Positions 51,487-60,067 of a stretch of 64,000 nt of DNA are shown one piece after another. This stretch comes from Plantactinospora sp039889035 (lineage in GTDB: Bacteria; Actinomycetota; Actinomycetes; Mycobacteriales; Micromonosporaceae), in contig JBDQQY010000046.1 in NCBI GenBank assembly GCA_039889035.1, forward strand, positions 8,395-72,394, written 5' to 3'. How positions within the stretch are numbered: the first letter of the stretch is position 1; every line of letters starts with the position of its first letter. Both the position numbers and the translations under genes were made by a program. The notes beneath the pieces are model-generated. The model was not told where the DNA came from, ran no database searches, and was given only the letters and a program-made list of their open reading frames with translations.

Positions 51487-52260
51487 TCAGGCCGGCGAGT
51501 AGACGCCGTTGCGGAGTACCGGCACCACGTCGGAGACGCCGACCTGGACCGCGATCTCGACGTCCTGGCCGAATCCCCGGGTGGCGAGTTCCCGCCCCGA
51601 TACGCTGCCCCGGACCGCCGCCGAGATCTCCGGGAGGCTGTTCAGCGCGGCCAGTGCCAGCGCCGCCTCGACGGAGAGCCCGCCGGACACTGTGGAGAGT
51701 GCGTCCAGCACGGCAGCCGCGCCGAGCTGGTCCTCGACAGCCGGCCGGAGACTGTCGTCCGGCCAGCGTTCCCCCGCCGCCACGACACCGATCGGTGCCG
51801 TGGTCGAGCCGTACCCCTGGGTGAGGAGCCACCGCCCGACGGCGGTGGCGTTACGCAGGCACGCCGCCACCACGGGCAGCCCGGTGGCGCTGGCGGCGGC
51901 GCTGATCGCCGAGCCGTTCGGGGACGGCAGCACCAGGTCCGGTACGACCGGAGCGGTGTACAGGGCCGCCGGGGAGAGCGACCAGGGATGCTCCGGCGTC
52001 ACCGCGCGGCGGCCCACGGCGGCCACCGCGCCGACCCGGGTGGCGTACTCGGCGGCCTGGGCGCCCCAGGGGAACGGGTGCACCCGCATCCCCCGGGCGA
52101 CCGCCACCTCGACCGACGTGGTGAAGGAGAGCACGTCCACCACCACCAGCACCGCGCAGACCCGGCTCAACTCGGCCGCGCCGGCCAGCCCCCAGTCCAG
52201 CCTGGCGCCGGTACCGGGCTGGGCGTAGACCGACTCGGCCGGTCCTGTTGGTTCCGTCAC
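51487..52260 (-). CDS. 2-phosphosulfolactate phosphatase family protein (ComB-like)
   Basis: The 257-residue protein belongs to the ComB family: VDVLSFTTSVEVAVARGMRVHPFPW, LSPAALYTAPVVPDLVLPSPNGSAISAAAS, VVAACLRNATAVGRWL, and a late GVVAAGERWPDDSLRPAVEDQLGAAAVLDAL segment. The family includes the phosphatase of coenzyme M synthesis, but most bacterial members have no proven substrate. The GTG at 52260 follows GAGGGAA and is preferred over the upstream ATG at 52311, which overlaps purL. It lies 47 bp downstream of purL. Confidence 0.82.
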   Translation of the reverse strand: MTEPTGPAESVYAQPGTGARLDWGLAGAAELSRVCAVLVVVDVLSFTTSVEVAVARGMRVHPFPWGAQAAEYATRVGAVAAVGRRAVTPEHPWSLSPAALYTAPVVPDLVLPSPNGSAISAAASATGLPVVAACLRNATAVGRWLLTQGYGSTTAPIGVVAAGERWPDDSLRPAVEDQLGAAAVLDALSTVSGGLSVEAALALAALNSLPEISAAVRGSVSGRELATRGFGQDVEIAVQVGVSDVVPVLRNGVYSPA

Positions 52261-52307
52261 GATGCGTTTCCCTCGCCACCGGAAGATCCGACCGCCGCGC
52301 GGTCGGG

Positions 52308-55250
52308 TCAATCCGTCGGGCGATCTCCGGCGTCGGTCCGGGGCGTCGCCTCCTGGTCCCCGGCAGCGGTGTCCGGGGACTGGTCCCCGGCAGCGGTGCT
52401 CGGGGCGACCTCCGCCGGAGCCGAAGCCGCGGGAGCGGCGTCACCGGCACCGGCGGTGTCGTCCGGGCTGGCGTCGGCGGTGTCGTCCGGGTCGGCGACG
52501 GCGGCGGGGCCTGCGGCGGCCTCCGGGCCGGCGGCCGGCGCGGACGCGGCAGCGTCGGAGGGCACCGGCTCGGTCCCGTCGGTGGCGTCCGGCTCGGCCG
52601 GGCCGGGGTCGGCGAGCGGCTCAGCCGGGCCGGGGTCGGCGACCGGCTCAGCCGGGCCGGGGTCGGCGAGCGACTCGACGGCGCCGCGGTCGGCACCGGT
52701 CGGCACCGGGTCCGGCGTGCTCGTCCCGGTGGCGACGGCTTCGGCCAGCGTCGCCGCGCCCTCGCCGAACAGCCTCGGCAGGGTGGCGGTGTGCGCCGCG
52801 CGCAGCTCCGGCAGGCCGATCGTGAACTGGTCCCGGATCTCCAGCTCGTTTCCGGCGGCGTCGGTGACCCCGATCAGGGTCCACGGCACGCCCCGCTCGA
52901 CACAGAGCGCGGTGAACGCCTTCTCGTGCCCGCGCGGCACCGCCACCATTGCCCGACCAGCCGACTCGCTGAACAGGAAGACGAACGGCATCGAGCCGGC
53001 GGTGAAGCCCTCCGGCAGGGCGATCCTGGCGCCGACGCCGTGCCGGAGGCTCGACTCGACCAGCGCCTGGGCGAGGCCGCCGTCGGAGAGGTCGTGGGCG
53101 GAGCGCAGGTGCCCGACCCGGGCCGCCTCGGCGATCAGCTCGGCGAGCGCCCGCTCGGCCGCCAGGTCGACCTTCGGCGGTACCCCGCCGAGATGCTCGT
53201 GGGTGACCCAGGCCCACTCGGAGCCGGAGAGTTCCAGCCGGGTCTCGCCGAGCACGAAGATCAGGTCGTGGTCGGCCCCGGTGGTCCGGGCGAAGCCCAT
53301 CGGCACCCGCTGCGCGACGTCGTCCAGCACGCCCAGCACCCCGACGACCGGGGTGGGGTGGATCGCCGCCGCACCCGTCTGGTTGTAGAAGCTGACGTTG
53401 CCCCCGGTGACCGGGATGCCCAGCTCGGCGCAGCCGTCGGCGAGCCCGCGTACGGCCTCGGCGAACTGCCACATCACGCCCGGGTCCTCCGGCGAGCCGA
53501 AGTTCAGGCAGTCGGTCACCGCGACCGGCTTCGCACCGGTCACCGCCACGTTCCGGTACGCCTCGGCGAGCGCCAGCTTCGCACCGTGGTACGGGTCGAG
53601 CCGGGCGTACCGGCCGTTGCCGTCGACCGAGATGGCGACGCCCAGCCCGGACCGCTCGTCGATCCGGATGACCCCGGCGTCCTCCGGCTGCGCCAGCACG
53701 GTGTTGCCGAGCACGTACCGGTCGTACTGCTCGGTGACCCAGGTCTTGTCGCAGAGGTTCGGTGAGGCGATCATCCGGAGCAGGGTCTCCCGGAGCGCCT
53801 CGGCGGTGGCCGGCCGGGGCAGCGTCTCGGCCCGGTCCGCCTGGAGCAGGATCAGGTCGGCCGGCTCCCGCATCGGGCGGGCGTAGACCGGACCGTCGTC
53901 CACCAGCGACCCCGGCGGTACGTCGACCACGGTGTGTCCCTGCCAGGTGACCAGCAGCCGGCCCGGACCGGAGCCCTCCGGGGCACCGGTCACCTCACCG
54001 ATCGCGCTGGCTGGTATGCCCCACTTCTCGGCGATCCGAAGCACCGCGTCGAGCTTCTCCGGGGCGACGATCAGCAGCATCCGCTCCTGCGACTCGCTGG
54101 CCAGGATCTCGTGCGGCTGCATGGACGCCTCGCGCAGCGGTACCCGCTCCAACAAGACCCGCATGCCGGTGCCGGCCGCGGCGGCGGTCTCGGTGAGCGC
54201 GCAGGTCAGTCCGGCACCGCCGAGGTCCTGGATGCCGACGACGAGTCCGGCGTCGTACAGCTCCAGGCACGCCTCGATCAGCAGCTTCTCCATGAACGGG
54301 TCGCCGACCTGCACCGACGGGCGGCGCTGCGCGCTGCCGTCGTCGAAGGTGGCGCTGGCCAGCACGGAGACCCCGCCGATGCCGTCCCGCCCGGTCTTGG
54401 CGCCGAGCAGCACCACGACGTTGCCGGGGCCGGCGGCGGCCTTGTTCTGCAACCGCTGCACGGGAAGCACGCCGAGGCAGAGCGCGTTGACCAGCGGGTT
54501 GCCCTGGTAGCAGGCGTCGAAGACGACCTCGCCGCCGATGTTGGGCAGCCCGAGCGAGTTGCCGTACGTGCCGATCCCGGCGACCACGCCGGGCAGTACC
54601 CGGGCGGTGTCGGGGTGGTCGGCGGCACCGAACCGCAGCGGGTCCATCACCGCGACCGGCCGGGCGCCCATCGCCAGGATGTCCCGGACGATCCCGCCGA
54701 CACCCGTCGCCGCGCCCTGGTGCGGCTCGACGAAGCTCGGGTGGTTGTGCGACTCGACCTTGAAGGTCACCGCGAGCTGGTCGGAGATCTGGATCACCCC
54801 GGCGTTCTCGCCGATGCCGGCCAGCAGCCGGTCGCTCGGCGGGGCCTTCTCGCCGAACTGCCGCAGGTGCACCTTGCTCGACTTGTAGGAGCAGTGCTCG
54901 CTCCACATGATCGAGTACATCGCCAGCTCGGACTGGGTGGGGCGGCGGCCGAGGATCTGCCGGATCCGGTCGTACTCGTCGTCGCGCAGACCCAGCTCGG
55001 CGTAGGGCTGGAGGTCGCCGGGGGTGGCCGCCGCGTTCGAGACGGTGTCCACGCCGCCGGGGTAGCCGTTCACCGGCAGCTCCGCGGCGCCGCCGACCGG
55101 CACCGCCTGACCGGGTACCGGCGACTCCGGCGAAGCCATCCTGCCCACCGCGTCGACGGCCGACAGGGGTACCGGGGCGGGATCGGATGCCGAGGGGTGG
55201 TCGGCGAGGGCGGGCTCTGGCTGGCCCATGACCTCACTCCGTTCGATCAT
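52308..55250 (-). CDS. purL: Phosphoribosylformylglycinamidine synthase II with N- and C-terminal extensions
   Basis: The 980-residue product is the FGAM synthetase subunit that uses ammonia from PurQ. The catalytic core runs from about residue 80 to 830 (MWSEHCSYKSSK, FKVESHNHPSFVEPHQGAATGVGG, DLGGAGLTCALTETAAAAGTG, CLNFGSPEDPGVMWQF, SAHDLSDGGLAQALVES). Usual bacterial PurL is about 740-770 residues. Here a low-complexity head of about 75 and an Ala/Pro/Asp-rich tail of about 145 residues are added. The tail contains a 9-residue repeat (AEPLADPGP) from a 27-bp DNA repeat at 52594-52674. The ATG at 55250 overlaps the purQ stop (ATGA); alternative starts exist at 55229 and, as GTG, at 55052. 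Confidence 0.93.
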   Translation of the reverse strand: MIERSEVMGQPEPALADHPSASDPAPVPLSAVDAVGRMASPESPVPGQAVPVGGAAELPVNGYPGGVDTVSNAAATPGDLQPYAELGLRDDEYDRIRQILGRRPTQSELAMYSIMWSEHCSYKSSKVHLRQFGEKAPPSDRLLAGIGENAGVIQISDQLAVTFKVESHNHPSFVEPHQGAATGVGGIVRDILAMGARPVAVMDPLRFGAADHPDTARVLPGVVAGIGTYGNSLGLPNIGGEVVFDACYQGNPLVNALCLGVLPVQRLQNKAAAGPGNVVVLLGAKTGRDGIGGVSVLASATFDDGSAQRRPSVQVGDPFMEKLLIEACLELYDAGLVVGIQDLGGAGLTCALTETAAAAGTGMRVLLERVPLREASMQPHEILASESQERMLLIVAPEKLDAVLRIAEKWGIPASAIGEVTGAPEGSGPGRLLVTWQGHTVVDVPPGSLVDDGPVYARPMREPADLILLQADRAETLPRPATAEALRETLLRMIASPNLCDKTWVTEQYDRYVLGNTVLAQPEDAGVIRIDERSGLGVAISVDGNGRYARLDPYHGAKLALAEAYRNVAVTGAKPVAVTDCLNFGSPEDPGVMWQFAEAVRGLADGCAELGIPVTGGNVSFYNQTGAAAIHPTPVVGVLGVLDDVAQRVPMGFARTTGADHDLIFVLGETRLELSGSEWAWVTHEHLGGVPPKVDLAAERALAELIAEAARVGHLRSAHDLSDGGLAQALVESSLRHGVGARIALPEGFTAGSMPFVFLFSESAGRAMVAVPRGHEKAFTALCVERGVPWTLIGVTDAAGNELEIRDQFTIGLPELRAAHTATLPRLFGEGAATLAEAVATGTSTPDPVPTGADRGAVESLADPGPAEPVADPGPAEPLADPGPAEPDATDGTEPVPSDAAASAPAAGPEAAAGPAAVADPDDTADASPDDTAGAGDAAPAASAPAEVAPSTAAGDQSPDTAAGDQEATPRTDAGDRPTD
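52594..52674 (-). repeat. Three 27-bp tandem repeats in the purL 3' end
   Basis: Three units of 27 bp, at 52594-52620, 52621-52647 and 52648-52674, differ at only a few positions and encode nine-residue repeats near the end of PurL. Copy-number change would keep the reading frame. Confidence 0.8.
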
Positions 55251-55930
55251 GCGGGTACTCCCGCGAGGTGCTTGAGGATCGACGTGAAGAAGCCGAGCCC
55301 GTCGAGGGATGGGCCGGTCAGCGCCTCCACGGCGTGCTCCGGATGCGGCATCAGCCCGACCACGTTGCCGGCCTCGTTGCGGATGCCCGCGATGTCCCGC
55401 AGCGACCCGTTCGGGTTGCCGCCCAGGTAGCGAGCCACCACCCGGCCGGTCGCCTCGAGCTCGTCGAGGGTGCGCTCGTCGGCAACGTAGCAGCCCTCGC
55501 CGTTCTTCACCGGGATCAGGATCTCCTGCCCGGGCTGGAACGCGTTGGTCCAGGCGGTGCCCGCCGACTCGATCCGCAGCACCTGGTCGCGGTTGCGGAA
55601 GTGCAGGTGCTGGTTGCGGGTGAGCGCGCCGGGCAGCAGGTGTGCCTCGCAGAGGATCTGGAACCCGTTGCAGATGCCGAGTACCGGCAGGCCGTCCCGG
55701 GCTCCGGCGGCGATGGTCTCCATCACCGGGGCGAACCGGGCGATGGCGCCGCACCGCAGGTAGTCGCCGTAGGAGAAGCCGCCGGGCAGCACCACGGCGT
55801 CGACGCCGTGCAGATCGGGGTCGTCGTGCCAGAGCGACACCACCTCGGCACCGGCGATCCGGGCGGCCCGGGCCGCGTCACGGTCGTCCAGCGAGCCGGG
55901 GAACGTCACCACGCCGATCCGGGCGGTCAT
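55247..55930 (-). CDS. purQ: Phosphoribosylformylglycinamidine synthase I (glutaminase subunit)
   Basis: A 227-residue class I glutamine amidotransferase. Nucleophile Cys is in LGICNGFQIL, and the His-Glu pair in LMPHPEHAVE; GGFSYGDYLRCGAIA is a PurQ signature. It releases ammonia for PurL. Start and stop overlap purS and purL respectively as ATGA, showing tight translational coupling of the three genes. Confidence 0.96.
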   Translation of the reverse strand: MTARIGVVTFPGSLDDRDAARAARIAGAEVVSLWHDDPDLHGVDAVVLPGGFSYGDYLRCGAIARFAPVMETIAAGARDGLPVLGICNGFQILCEAHLLPGALTRNQHLHFRNRDQVLRIESAGTAWTNAFQPGQEILIPVKNGEGCYVADERTLDELEATGRVVARYLGGNPNGSLRDIAGIRNEAGNVVGLMPHPEHAVEALTGPSLDGLGFFTSILKHLAGVPA

Positions 55931-56190
55931 GGATTGCTCTCCTCGGCGTCCCCGGCCTCGGCCACCCGAACCGAGAAGTCCTCGATCACCGGGTTGGCCA
56001 GCAACTTGTCCGCGATCTCCCGAGCCCGGTCCAGGTCCGGCTGGCCGGTGAACTCGATCTCGATCCGCCGACCGATGCGCACGGAGGACACGTCCGTGAC
56101 TCCGAGCCTCGGCAGCGCATTCGCGACGGCCTGGCCCTGGGGATCGAGAATCTCCGGCTTGAGCATGACGTCGACGACGACGCGAGGCAC
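55927..56190 (-). CDS. purS: Phosphoribosylformylglycinamidine synthase subunit PurS
   Basis: The 87-residue bridging subunit starts at GTG (VPRVVVDVMLKPEILDPQGQAVANALPRLG), with CAGGAG seven bases upstream. It has the PurS ferredoxin-like fold, including VSSVRIGRRIEIEF and ADKLLANPVIEDFSV. PurS mediates the contact between PurQ and small PurL. The upstream frame extension is not conserved-looking and lacks a ribosome-binding site. Confidence 0.95.
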   Translation of the reverse strand: MPRVVVDVMLKPEILDPQGQAVANALPRLGVTDVSSVRIGRRIEIEFTGQPDLDRAREIADKLLANPVIEDFSVRVAEAGDAEESNP

Positions 56191-56389
56191 TGGGCACTCC
56201 TGACTGTGTACGCAGTTGGGTGCCGGCCCACGAAAGGGGCGAGCGGAGCCAGCGTACCCGGCCGACCAGCGAGTTGACGCACGGGCCGGCGCGTCGATGC
56301 CCCGACGGACCGGGGGTGCCCGCCGTGCGCCTCCGGTGGACCCGGTCACCCGTCGGAGAGGGTCGGAAACCGACCGCAGAGGTTCACCC

Positions 56390-56418
56390 TTGTGAATAGG
56401 TGACGAACGGCTTAGCGT
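56390..56418 (+). promoter_or_regulatory. Candidate promoter of the secreted protease gene
   Basis: TTGTGA (56390-56395) and TAGCGT (56413-56418) are separated by 17 bases. A transcript would start near 56425, leaving a leader of about 120 bases before the GTG at 56548. Confidence 0.55.
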
Positions 56419-56547
56419 GTGGCGTCAAACGTCCGGTTGTCTGCACCGAACGTTGAGTGTCCAGACCCGTATGGCGGACATCCTCCCGCCTACGGCGGCT
56501 CAAACCGACCCGGTGACCCCGGGTAAACCCCCCGGAAGGAGCCCCCC

Positions 56548-57228
56548 GTGCGTCTTCGCCGAACCCTGGTGATGCTCGCCACCGCCCTGGCCGGCGCGCT
56601 CGTCGCGCCGTCCGTCGCCTCAGCCGCCCCGGTCAGCCCGTTCATCATCGGTGGCGGCACCGTCTCGTCGGCCCCGTGGGCCGCGGCCGTGCTCAGCAAC
56701 GGCTCGTTCACCTGCTCCGGCACCATCATCGCGGCCCGCTGGGTGCTCACCGCCCGGCACTGCGTCAGCGGCACGATGTCGGTGCGGGTCGGCAGCGTCA
56801 ACCGGTCCTCCGGCGGCACCACCAGCGGCGTGACCGCCAGTTACGCCCGCTACGACCTGGCGCTGATGAACCTGTCCACCTCGATCAACACCAGCTACAT
56901 GCCGCTCTCCAGCGCGTACCCGCCGGTCAACTCCACCAACTCGATCTACGGGTGGGGGATGACCTGCTACAGCGGCTGCTCCGCGTCCACCACCCTGAAG
57001 ACCGCCACGGTCCGGGTGACCAGCACGAACGTCACCGACGCGTACGGCGGCCGGGCGATCCGCAGCACCCGGATCAACGGCAACGCCTGGCGCGGTGACT
57101 CCGGCGGCCCACAGGTCTACAACGGCGCCCAGGTGGGTGTCGCGTCCACCGCCGACGGGCAGAGCATCCAGAACTACGGCAGCGTCGCCTACAACCGTTC
57201 CTGGATCACCTCCGTCTCCGGCGTCTAG
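56548..57228 (+). CDS. Secreted trypsin-like serine protease (S1 family)
   Basis: The 226-residue protein has a signal peptide (LVMLATALAGALVAPSVASAAP, cleavage near 27) and an S1 catalytic domain starting near IIGGGTVSSAPWAAAV. The catalytic triad is H71 (TARHC), D103 (RYDLALM) and S185 (GDSGGP); C56-C72 and C140-C144 can form disulfides. Six residues before the Ser, the specificity position reads Asn rather than Asp, so trypsin-like specificity is doubtful. There is no long propeptide: few residues separate the signal peptide from IIGGG. GTG start after GGAAGGAGCC. Confidence 0.9.
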   Translation: MRLRRTLVMLATALAGALVAPSVASAAPVSPFIIGGGTVSSAPWAAAVLSNGSFTCSGTIIAARWVLTARHCVSGTMSVRVGSVNRSSGGTTSGVTASYARYDLALMNLSTSINTSYMPLSSAYPPVNSTNSIYGWGMTCYSGCSASTTLKTATVRVTSTNVTDAYGGRAIRSTRINGNAWRGDSGGPQVYNGAQVGVASTADGQSIQNYGSVAYNRSWITSVSGV

Positions 57229-57257
57229 GCATCACTCCACACCCTCCTCAGGGGTAT

Positions 57258-57294
57258 GGCGCGGACGTTCCGGCTGCGTTGGGACGTCCGCGCC
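57258..57294 (+). terminator. Terminator of the protease gene
   Basis: GGCGCGGACGT (57258-57268) and ACGTCCGCGCC (57284-57294) form a perfect 11-base stem with a 15-base loop, 30 bases past the protease stop. Confidence 0.7.
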
Positions 57295-57447
57295 GCGCCG
57301 TTTCCGTCAACTCCGGGCCGTTTGGCGGCGTGGGTGCAGGTGTCGGGCTCCCGGCGCCCTTTCGCGGCAGCCGCGCCGTTTCGCAAACTGGAGCGATGTG
57401 AACAGCCCTCACAAAGCGGGCGGCCCCGGCTCTGCCAGCATCAAGGT

Positions 57448-57906
57448 GTGCTGGTCGTGACGACGGATCATCTACCGGGGTACGAGATCCGCGCAGTACT
57501 CGGCGAGGTCGTATCTTCCCAGGCCCGAACCCGGAACCCGTACCGGGAAGGCGTGAAGAACCTCCGTGGTGGCGCCTATGACCCCAAGGCGCCCGAGAAC
57601 CTCACCCGCTGGCGTACCGACGCCGTGCAGAAGTTGGGTGAGGAAGCGACCCGACTCGGCGCGAACGCCGTGATCGGGATGCGGTTCGACCACCGCGAGG
57701 TCGGCGAGATGTGGATGGAGCTGTGCGCGTACGGCACGGCGGTGGTGGCGGTCCGGCAGCCACCGGAGAATCCACCCAGCGACCAGCCCAAGGTGGCGGC
57801 CGAGACGGCGCACCTGGCGGAGCCGCTGGACTCCGGGGCGATCGCCGAGGCGCCCAGCGCACCGGACCTGGGCAGCGCCGCCGGCACCCCGACACCGCGA
57901 AACTGA
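57448..57906 (+). CDS. YbjQ/UPF0145 family protein
   Basis: The 152-residue protein starts at GTG (VLVVTTDHLPGYEIRAVLGEVVSSQARTRN), the usual beginning of the YbjQ family, and has ATRLGANAVIGMRFDHREVGEMWMELCAYGTAVVAVRQ, the conserved core. YbjQ proteins form pentameric rings and have been called heavy-metal-binding-domain proteins, but the function is unproven. The tail after about residue 108 is a Pro/Ala/Ser-rich extension. The longer upstream frame is not conserved-looking. Confidence 0.87.
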   Translation: MLVVTTDHLPGYEIRAVLGEVVSSQARTRNPYREGVKNLRGGAYDPKAPENLTRWRTDAVQKLGEEATRLGANAVIGMRFDHREVGEMWMELCAYGTAVVAVRQPPENPPSDQPKVAAETAHLAEPLDSGAIAEAPSAPDLGSAAGTPTPRN

Positions 57907-57934
57907 CCGGTGGAAGCTGCCGCCGAGGCGGGCG

Positions 57935-58441
57935 TCATTCGGGTACGCAGCGGAGCAGGATCTGCCGCATCGAGCCCATGCCGTACCGGTCGACGTCGCT
58001 GGAGAGCTCCGCGACCTCGCGCAGTACCGGCCCGAGCGCCACCCCGGCCGCCCTGGCCTCCCGGTTCAGCTCGGTGAGTGTCAGCAGCTCGTCCCGGGTG
58101 TCGAGGCCCTGGTCGCGGGCGGAGAGCAGCAGCAGTTGGCGCCGGAACCGCTCCGCCGTGTCGGCCGGAAACGGCAGCCCGACGCCCCACTGGAACGACC
58201 GGTGCTTCCGGAACAGCCCCCGGATCGCCGTACGCGTCGAGCCGTCCCCTTCGGCGTACAGGGTGAGGAGCGCGGCCAGGACGACGGCCGCCTCGTCGGC
58301 CACACCGGCCTGCTCGGCTGCGGGCGGCGCCTCCCGCAGCCGGTCCGCCCACTCCGGGTCGGCCAGGTCGATGGGGCGGTTGGCGATCGGCGCGATCGCG
58401 CGGTCCAGCCGGGACACCCGGTCGGCCAGGTCGTCGAGCAT
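57935..58441 (-). CDS. Hypothetical protein, 168 residues
   Basis: Starting at ATG (58441), the protein reads MLDDLADRVSRLDRAIAPIANRPIDLADPEWADRL and continues as a mostly helical protein with AAVVLAALLTLYAEGDGSTRTAIRGLFRKHRSFQWGVGLPFPADTAERFRRQLLLLSARDQG. There is no signal peptide or membrane helix. I do not recognise a domain. It lies 119 bp downstream of purB on the same strand and is convergent with the ybjQ-like gene. Confidence 0.65.
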   Translation of the reverse strand: MLDDLADRVSRLDRAIAPIANRPIDLADPEWADRLREAPPAAEQAGVADEAAVVLAALLTLYAEGDGSTRTAIRGLFRKHRSFQWGVGLPFPADTAERFRRQLLLLSARDQGLDTRDELLTLTELNREARAAGVALGPVLREVAELSSDVDRYGMGSMRQILLRCVPE

Positions 58442-58560
58442 GGCCTCAGTGTGCGACCCGGCCGCCAGCGGACCAGCGGTCGACGGACGGGCCACTGGGC
58501 GGCGGGCCACTGGGCGGACGCGGCGCGACCCGGCGGATCGGGGTGCGCCGGGCCGGCGGC

Positions 58561-59985
58561 TCAGAGGATCGGCGCCGGGTCGTACGCGGCGGCCTCGGGG
58601 TGCGCCGCGACCACCGTGGCGATCCGGTCGACCACGGCCCGGACCTGCGCGGACGCCGCCCCGGTGAAGCCGGTGCGGTCGGCGACCAGCTCGTCGATCT
58701 CGGACCGGGTCAGCCCGAGCCGGCCGTCGGCGGCGAGCCGGTCGAAGAGGTCGTTCTCGGCGGCACCCTTCTCCCGCATCGCCAGCGCCACCGCGACCGC
58801 GTGCTCCTTGATCACCTCGTGCGCGGTCTCCCGACCGACCCCGCGCCGCACCGCCGCCACCAGGAGCTTGGTGGTGGCCAGGAACGGCAGGTAGCGGTCG
58901 AGTTCCCGGGCGATCACCGCCGGGTACGCGCCGAACTCGTCCAGTACGGTCAGGAAGGTCTGGAACAGCCCGTCGGCGGCGAAGAACGCGTCCGGCAGCG
59001 CGACCCGGCGTACCACCGAGCAGGAGACGTCGCCCTCGTTCCACTGGTCGCCGGCCAGCTCGCCGACCATCGACAGGTAGCCCCGGATGATCACCGCGAA
59101 GCCGTTGACCCGCTCGCTGGACCGGGTGTTCATCTTGTGCGGCATCGCGCTGGAGCCGACCTGACCCGGGCGGAAGCCCTCGGTGGCCAGCTCCTGGCCG
59201 ACCATCAGCCGGATCGTGGTGGCCAGGCTGCTCGGCGCGGCGGCGGCCTGGGCCAGCGCGGAGATCACGTCGAAGTCCAGCGAGCGCGGATAGACCTGGC
59301 CGACGCTGTCCAGCACGCGGCGGAACCCGAGGTGCTCGGCGACCCGGCGCTCCAGCTCGGCCACCTTCGCCGCGTCCCCGTCGAAGAGGTCGAGCTGGTC
59401 GGCGGCGGTACCGACCGGACCCTTGACGCCGCGCAGCGGATAGCGGCCGATCAGGTCGGTCAGCCGCTCGTACCCGATCAGCAGCTCCTCGGCGGCGCTG
59501 GCGAACCGCTTGCCCAGCGTGGTCGCCTGGGCGGCGACGTTGTGCGATCGGCCGGTCATCACCAGGTCGGCGTGCTCGACGGCGAGCCGGGCCAGCCGGG
59601 CCAGGGTGGCGACCACCCGGTCCCGGACCAGTTCCAGCGAGGCGCGGATCTGGAGCTGCTCGACGTTCTCGGTCAGGTCCCGGGAGGTCATCCCCTTGTG
59701 CACCTGCTCGTGCCCGGCCAGCGCGCCGAACTCCTCGATCCGCGCCTTCACGTCGTGCCGGGTCACCCGCTCCCGGGCCGCGATCGAGGCCAGGTCGACC
59801 TGGTCCAGCACCCGCTCGTACGCCTCGACCGCCCCGTCCGGCACCGGCACGCCGAGATCGCGCTGTGCCCGGAGTACGGCCAGCCAGAGCCGGCGCTCCA
59901 TCCGGATCTTCTCCTCCGGGGACCAGAGGGCGGCCAGCTCGGCCGAGGCGTAGCGGTTGGCGAGGACGTTGGGAATGCTGGTCAC
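58561..59985 (-). CDS. purB: Adenylosuccinate lyase
   Basis: The 474-residue enzyme of the fumarase/aspartase superfamily cleaves SAICAR and adenylosuccinate in purine synthesis. The family signature SSAMPHKMNTRSSER carries the catalytic Ser loop; MTSRDLTENVEQLQI and TGRSHNVAAQATTLGKR hold the active-site His residues. The start is GTG (VTSIPNVLANRYAS); an ATG 18 bases upstream is a possible alternative. The sequence is closer to the larger, eukaryote-like type than to B. subtilis PurB. Confidence 0.93.
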   Translation of the reverse strand: MTSIPNVLANRYASAELAALWSPEEKIRMERRLWLAVLRAQRDLGVPVPDGAVEAYERVLDQVDLASIAARERVTRHDVKARIEEFGALAGHEQVHKGMTSRDLTENVEQLQIRASLELVRDRVVATLARLARLAVEHADLVMTGRSHNVAAQATTLGKRFASAAEELLIGYERLTDLIGRYPLRGVKGPVGTAADQLDLFDGDAAKVAELERRVAEHLGFRRVLDSVGQVYPRSLDFDVISALAQAAAAPSSLATTIRLMVGQELATEGFRPGQVGSSAMPHKMNTRSSERVNGFAVIIRGYLSMVGELAGDQWNEGDVSCSVVRRVALPDAFFAADGLFQTFLTVLDEFGAYPAVIARELDRYLPFLATTKLLVAAVRRGVGRETAHEVIKEHAVAVALAMREKGAAENDLFDRLAADGRLGLTRSEIDELVADRTGFTGAASAQVRAVVDRIATVVAAHPEAAAYDPAPIL

Positions 59986-60067
59986 CCCGCCATTCTCGAC
60001 CATCCCGCGACCGACCGGCCTACCGGCCACCGGCCGGGCGGAACCGTCTCGCCCAGCGGCCGCCGGC

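Noticed and set aside
52394..53388. Plus-strand open frame rich in Ser/Gly/Ala opposite purL
   Set aside because: It reflects the low-complexity purL tail and core read backwards; purL motifs are decisive.
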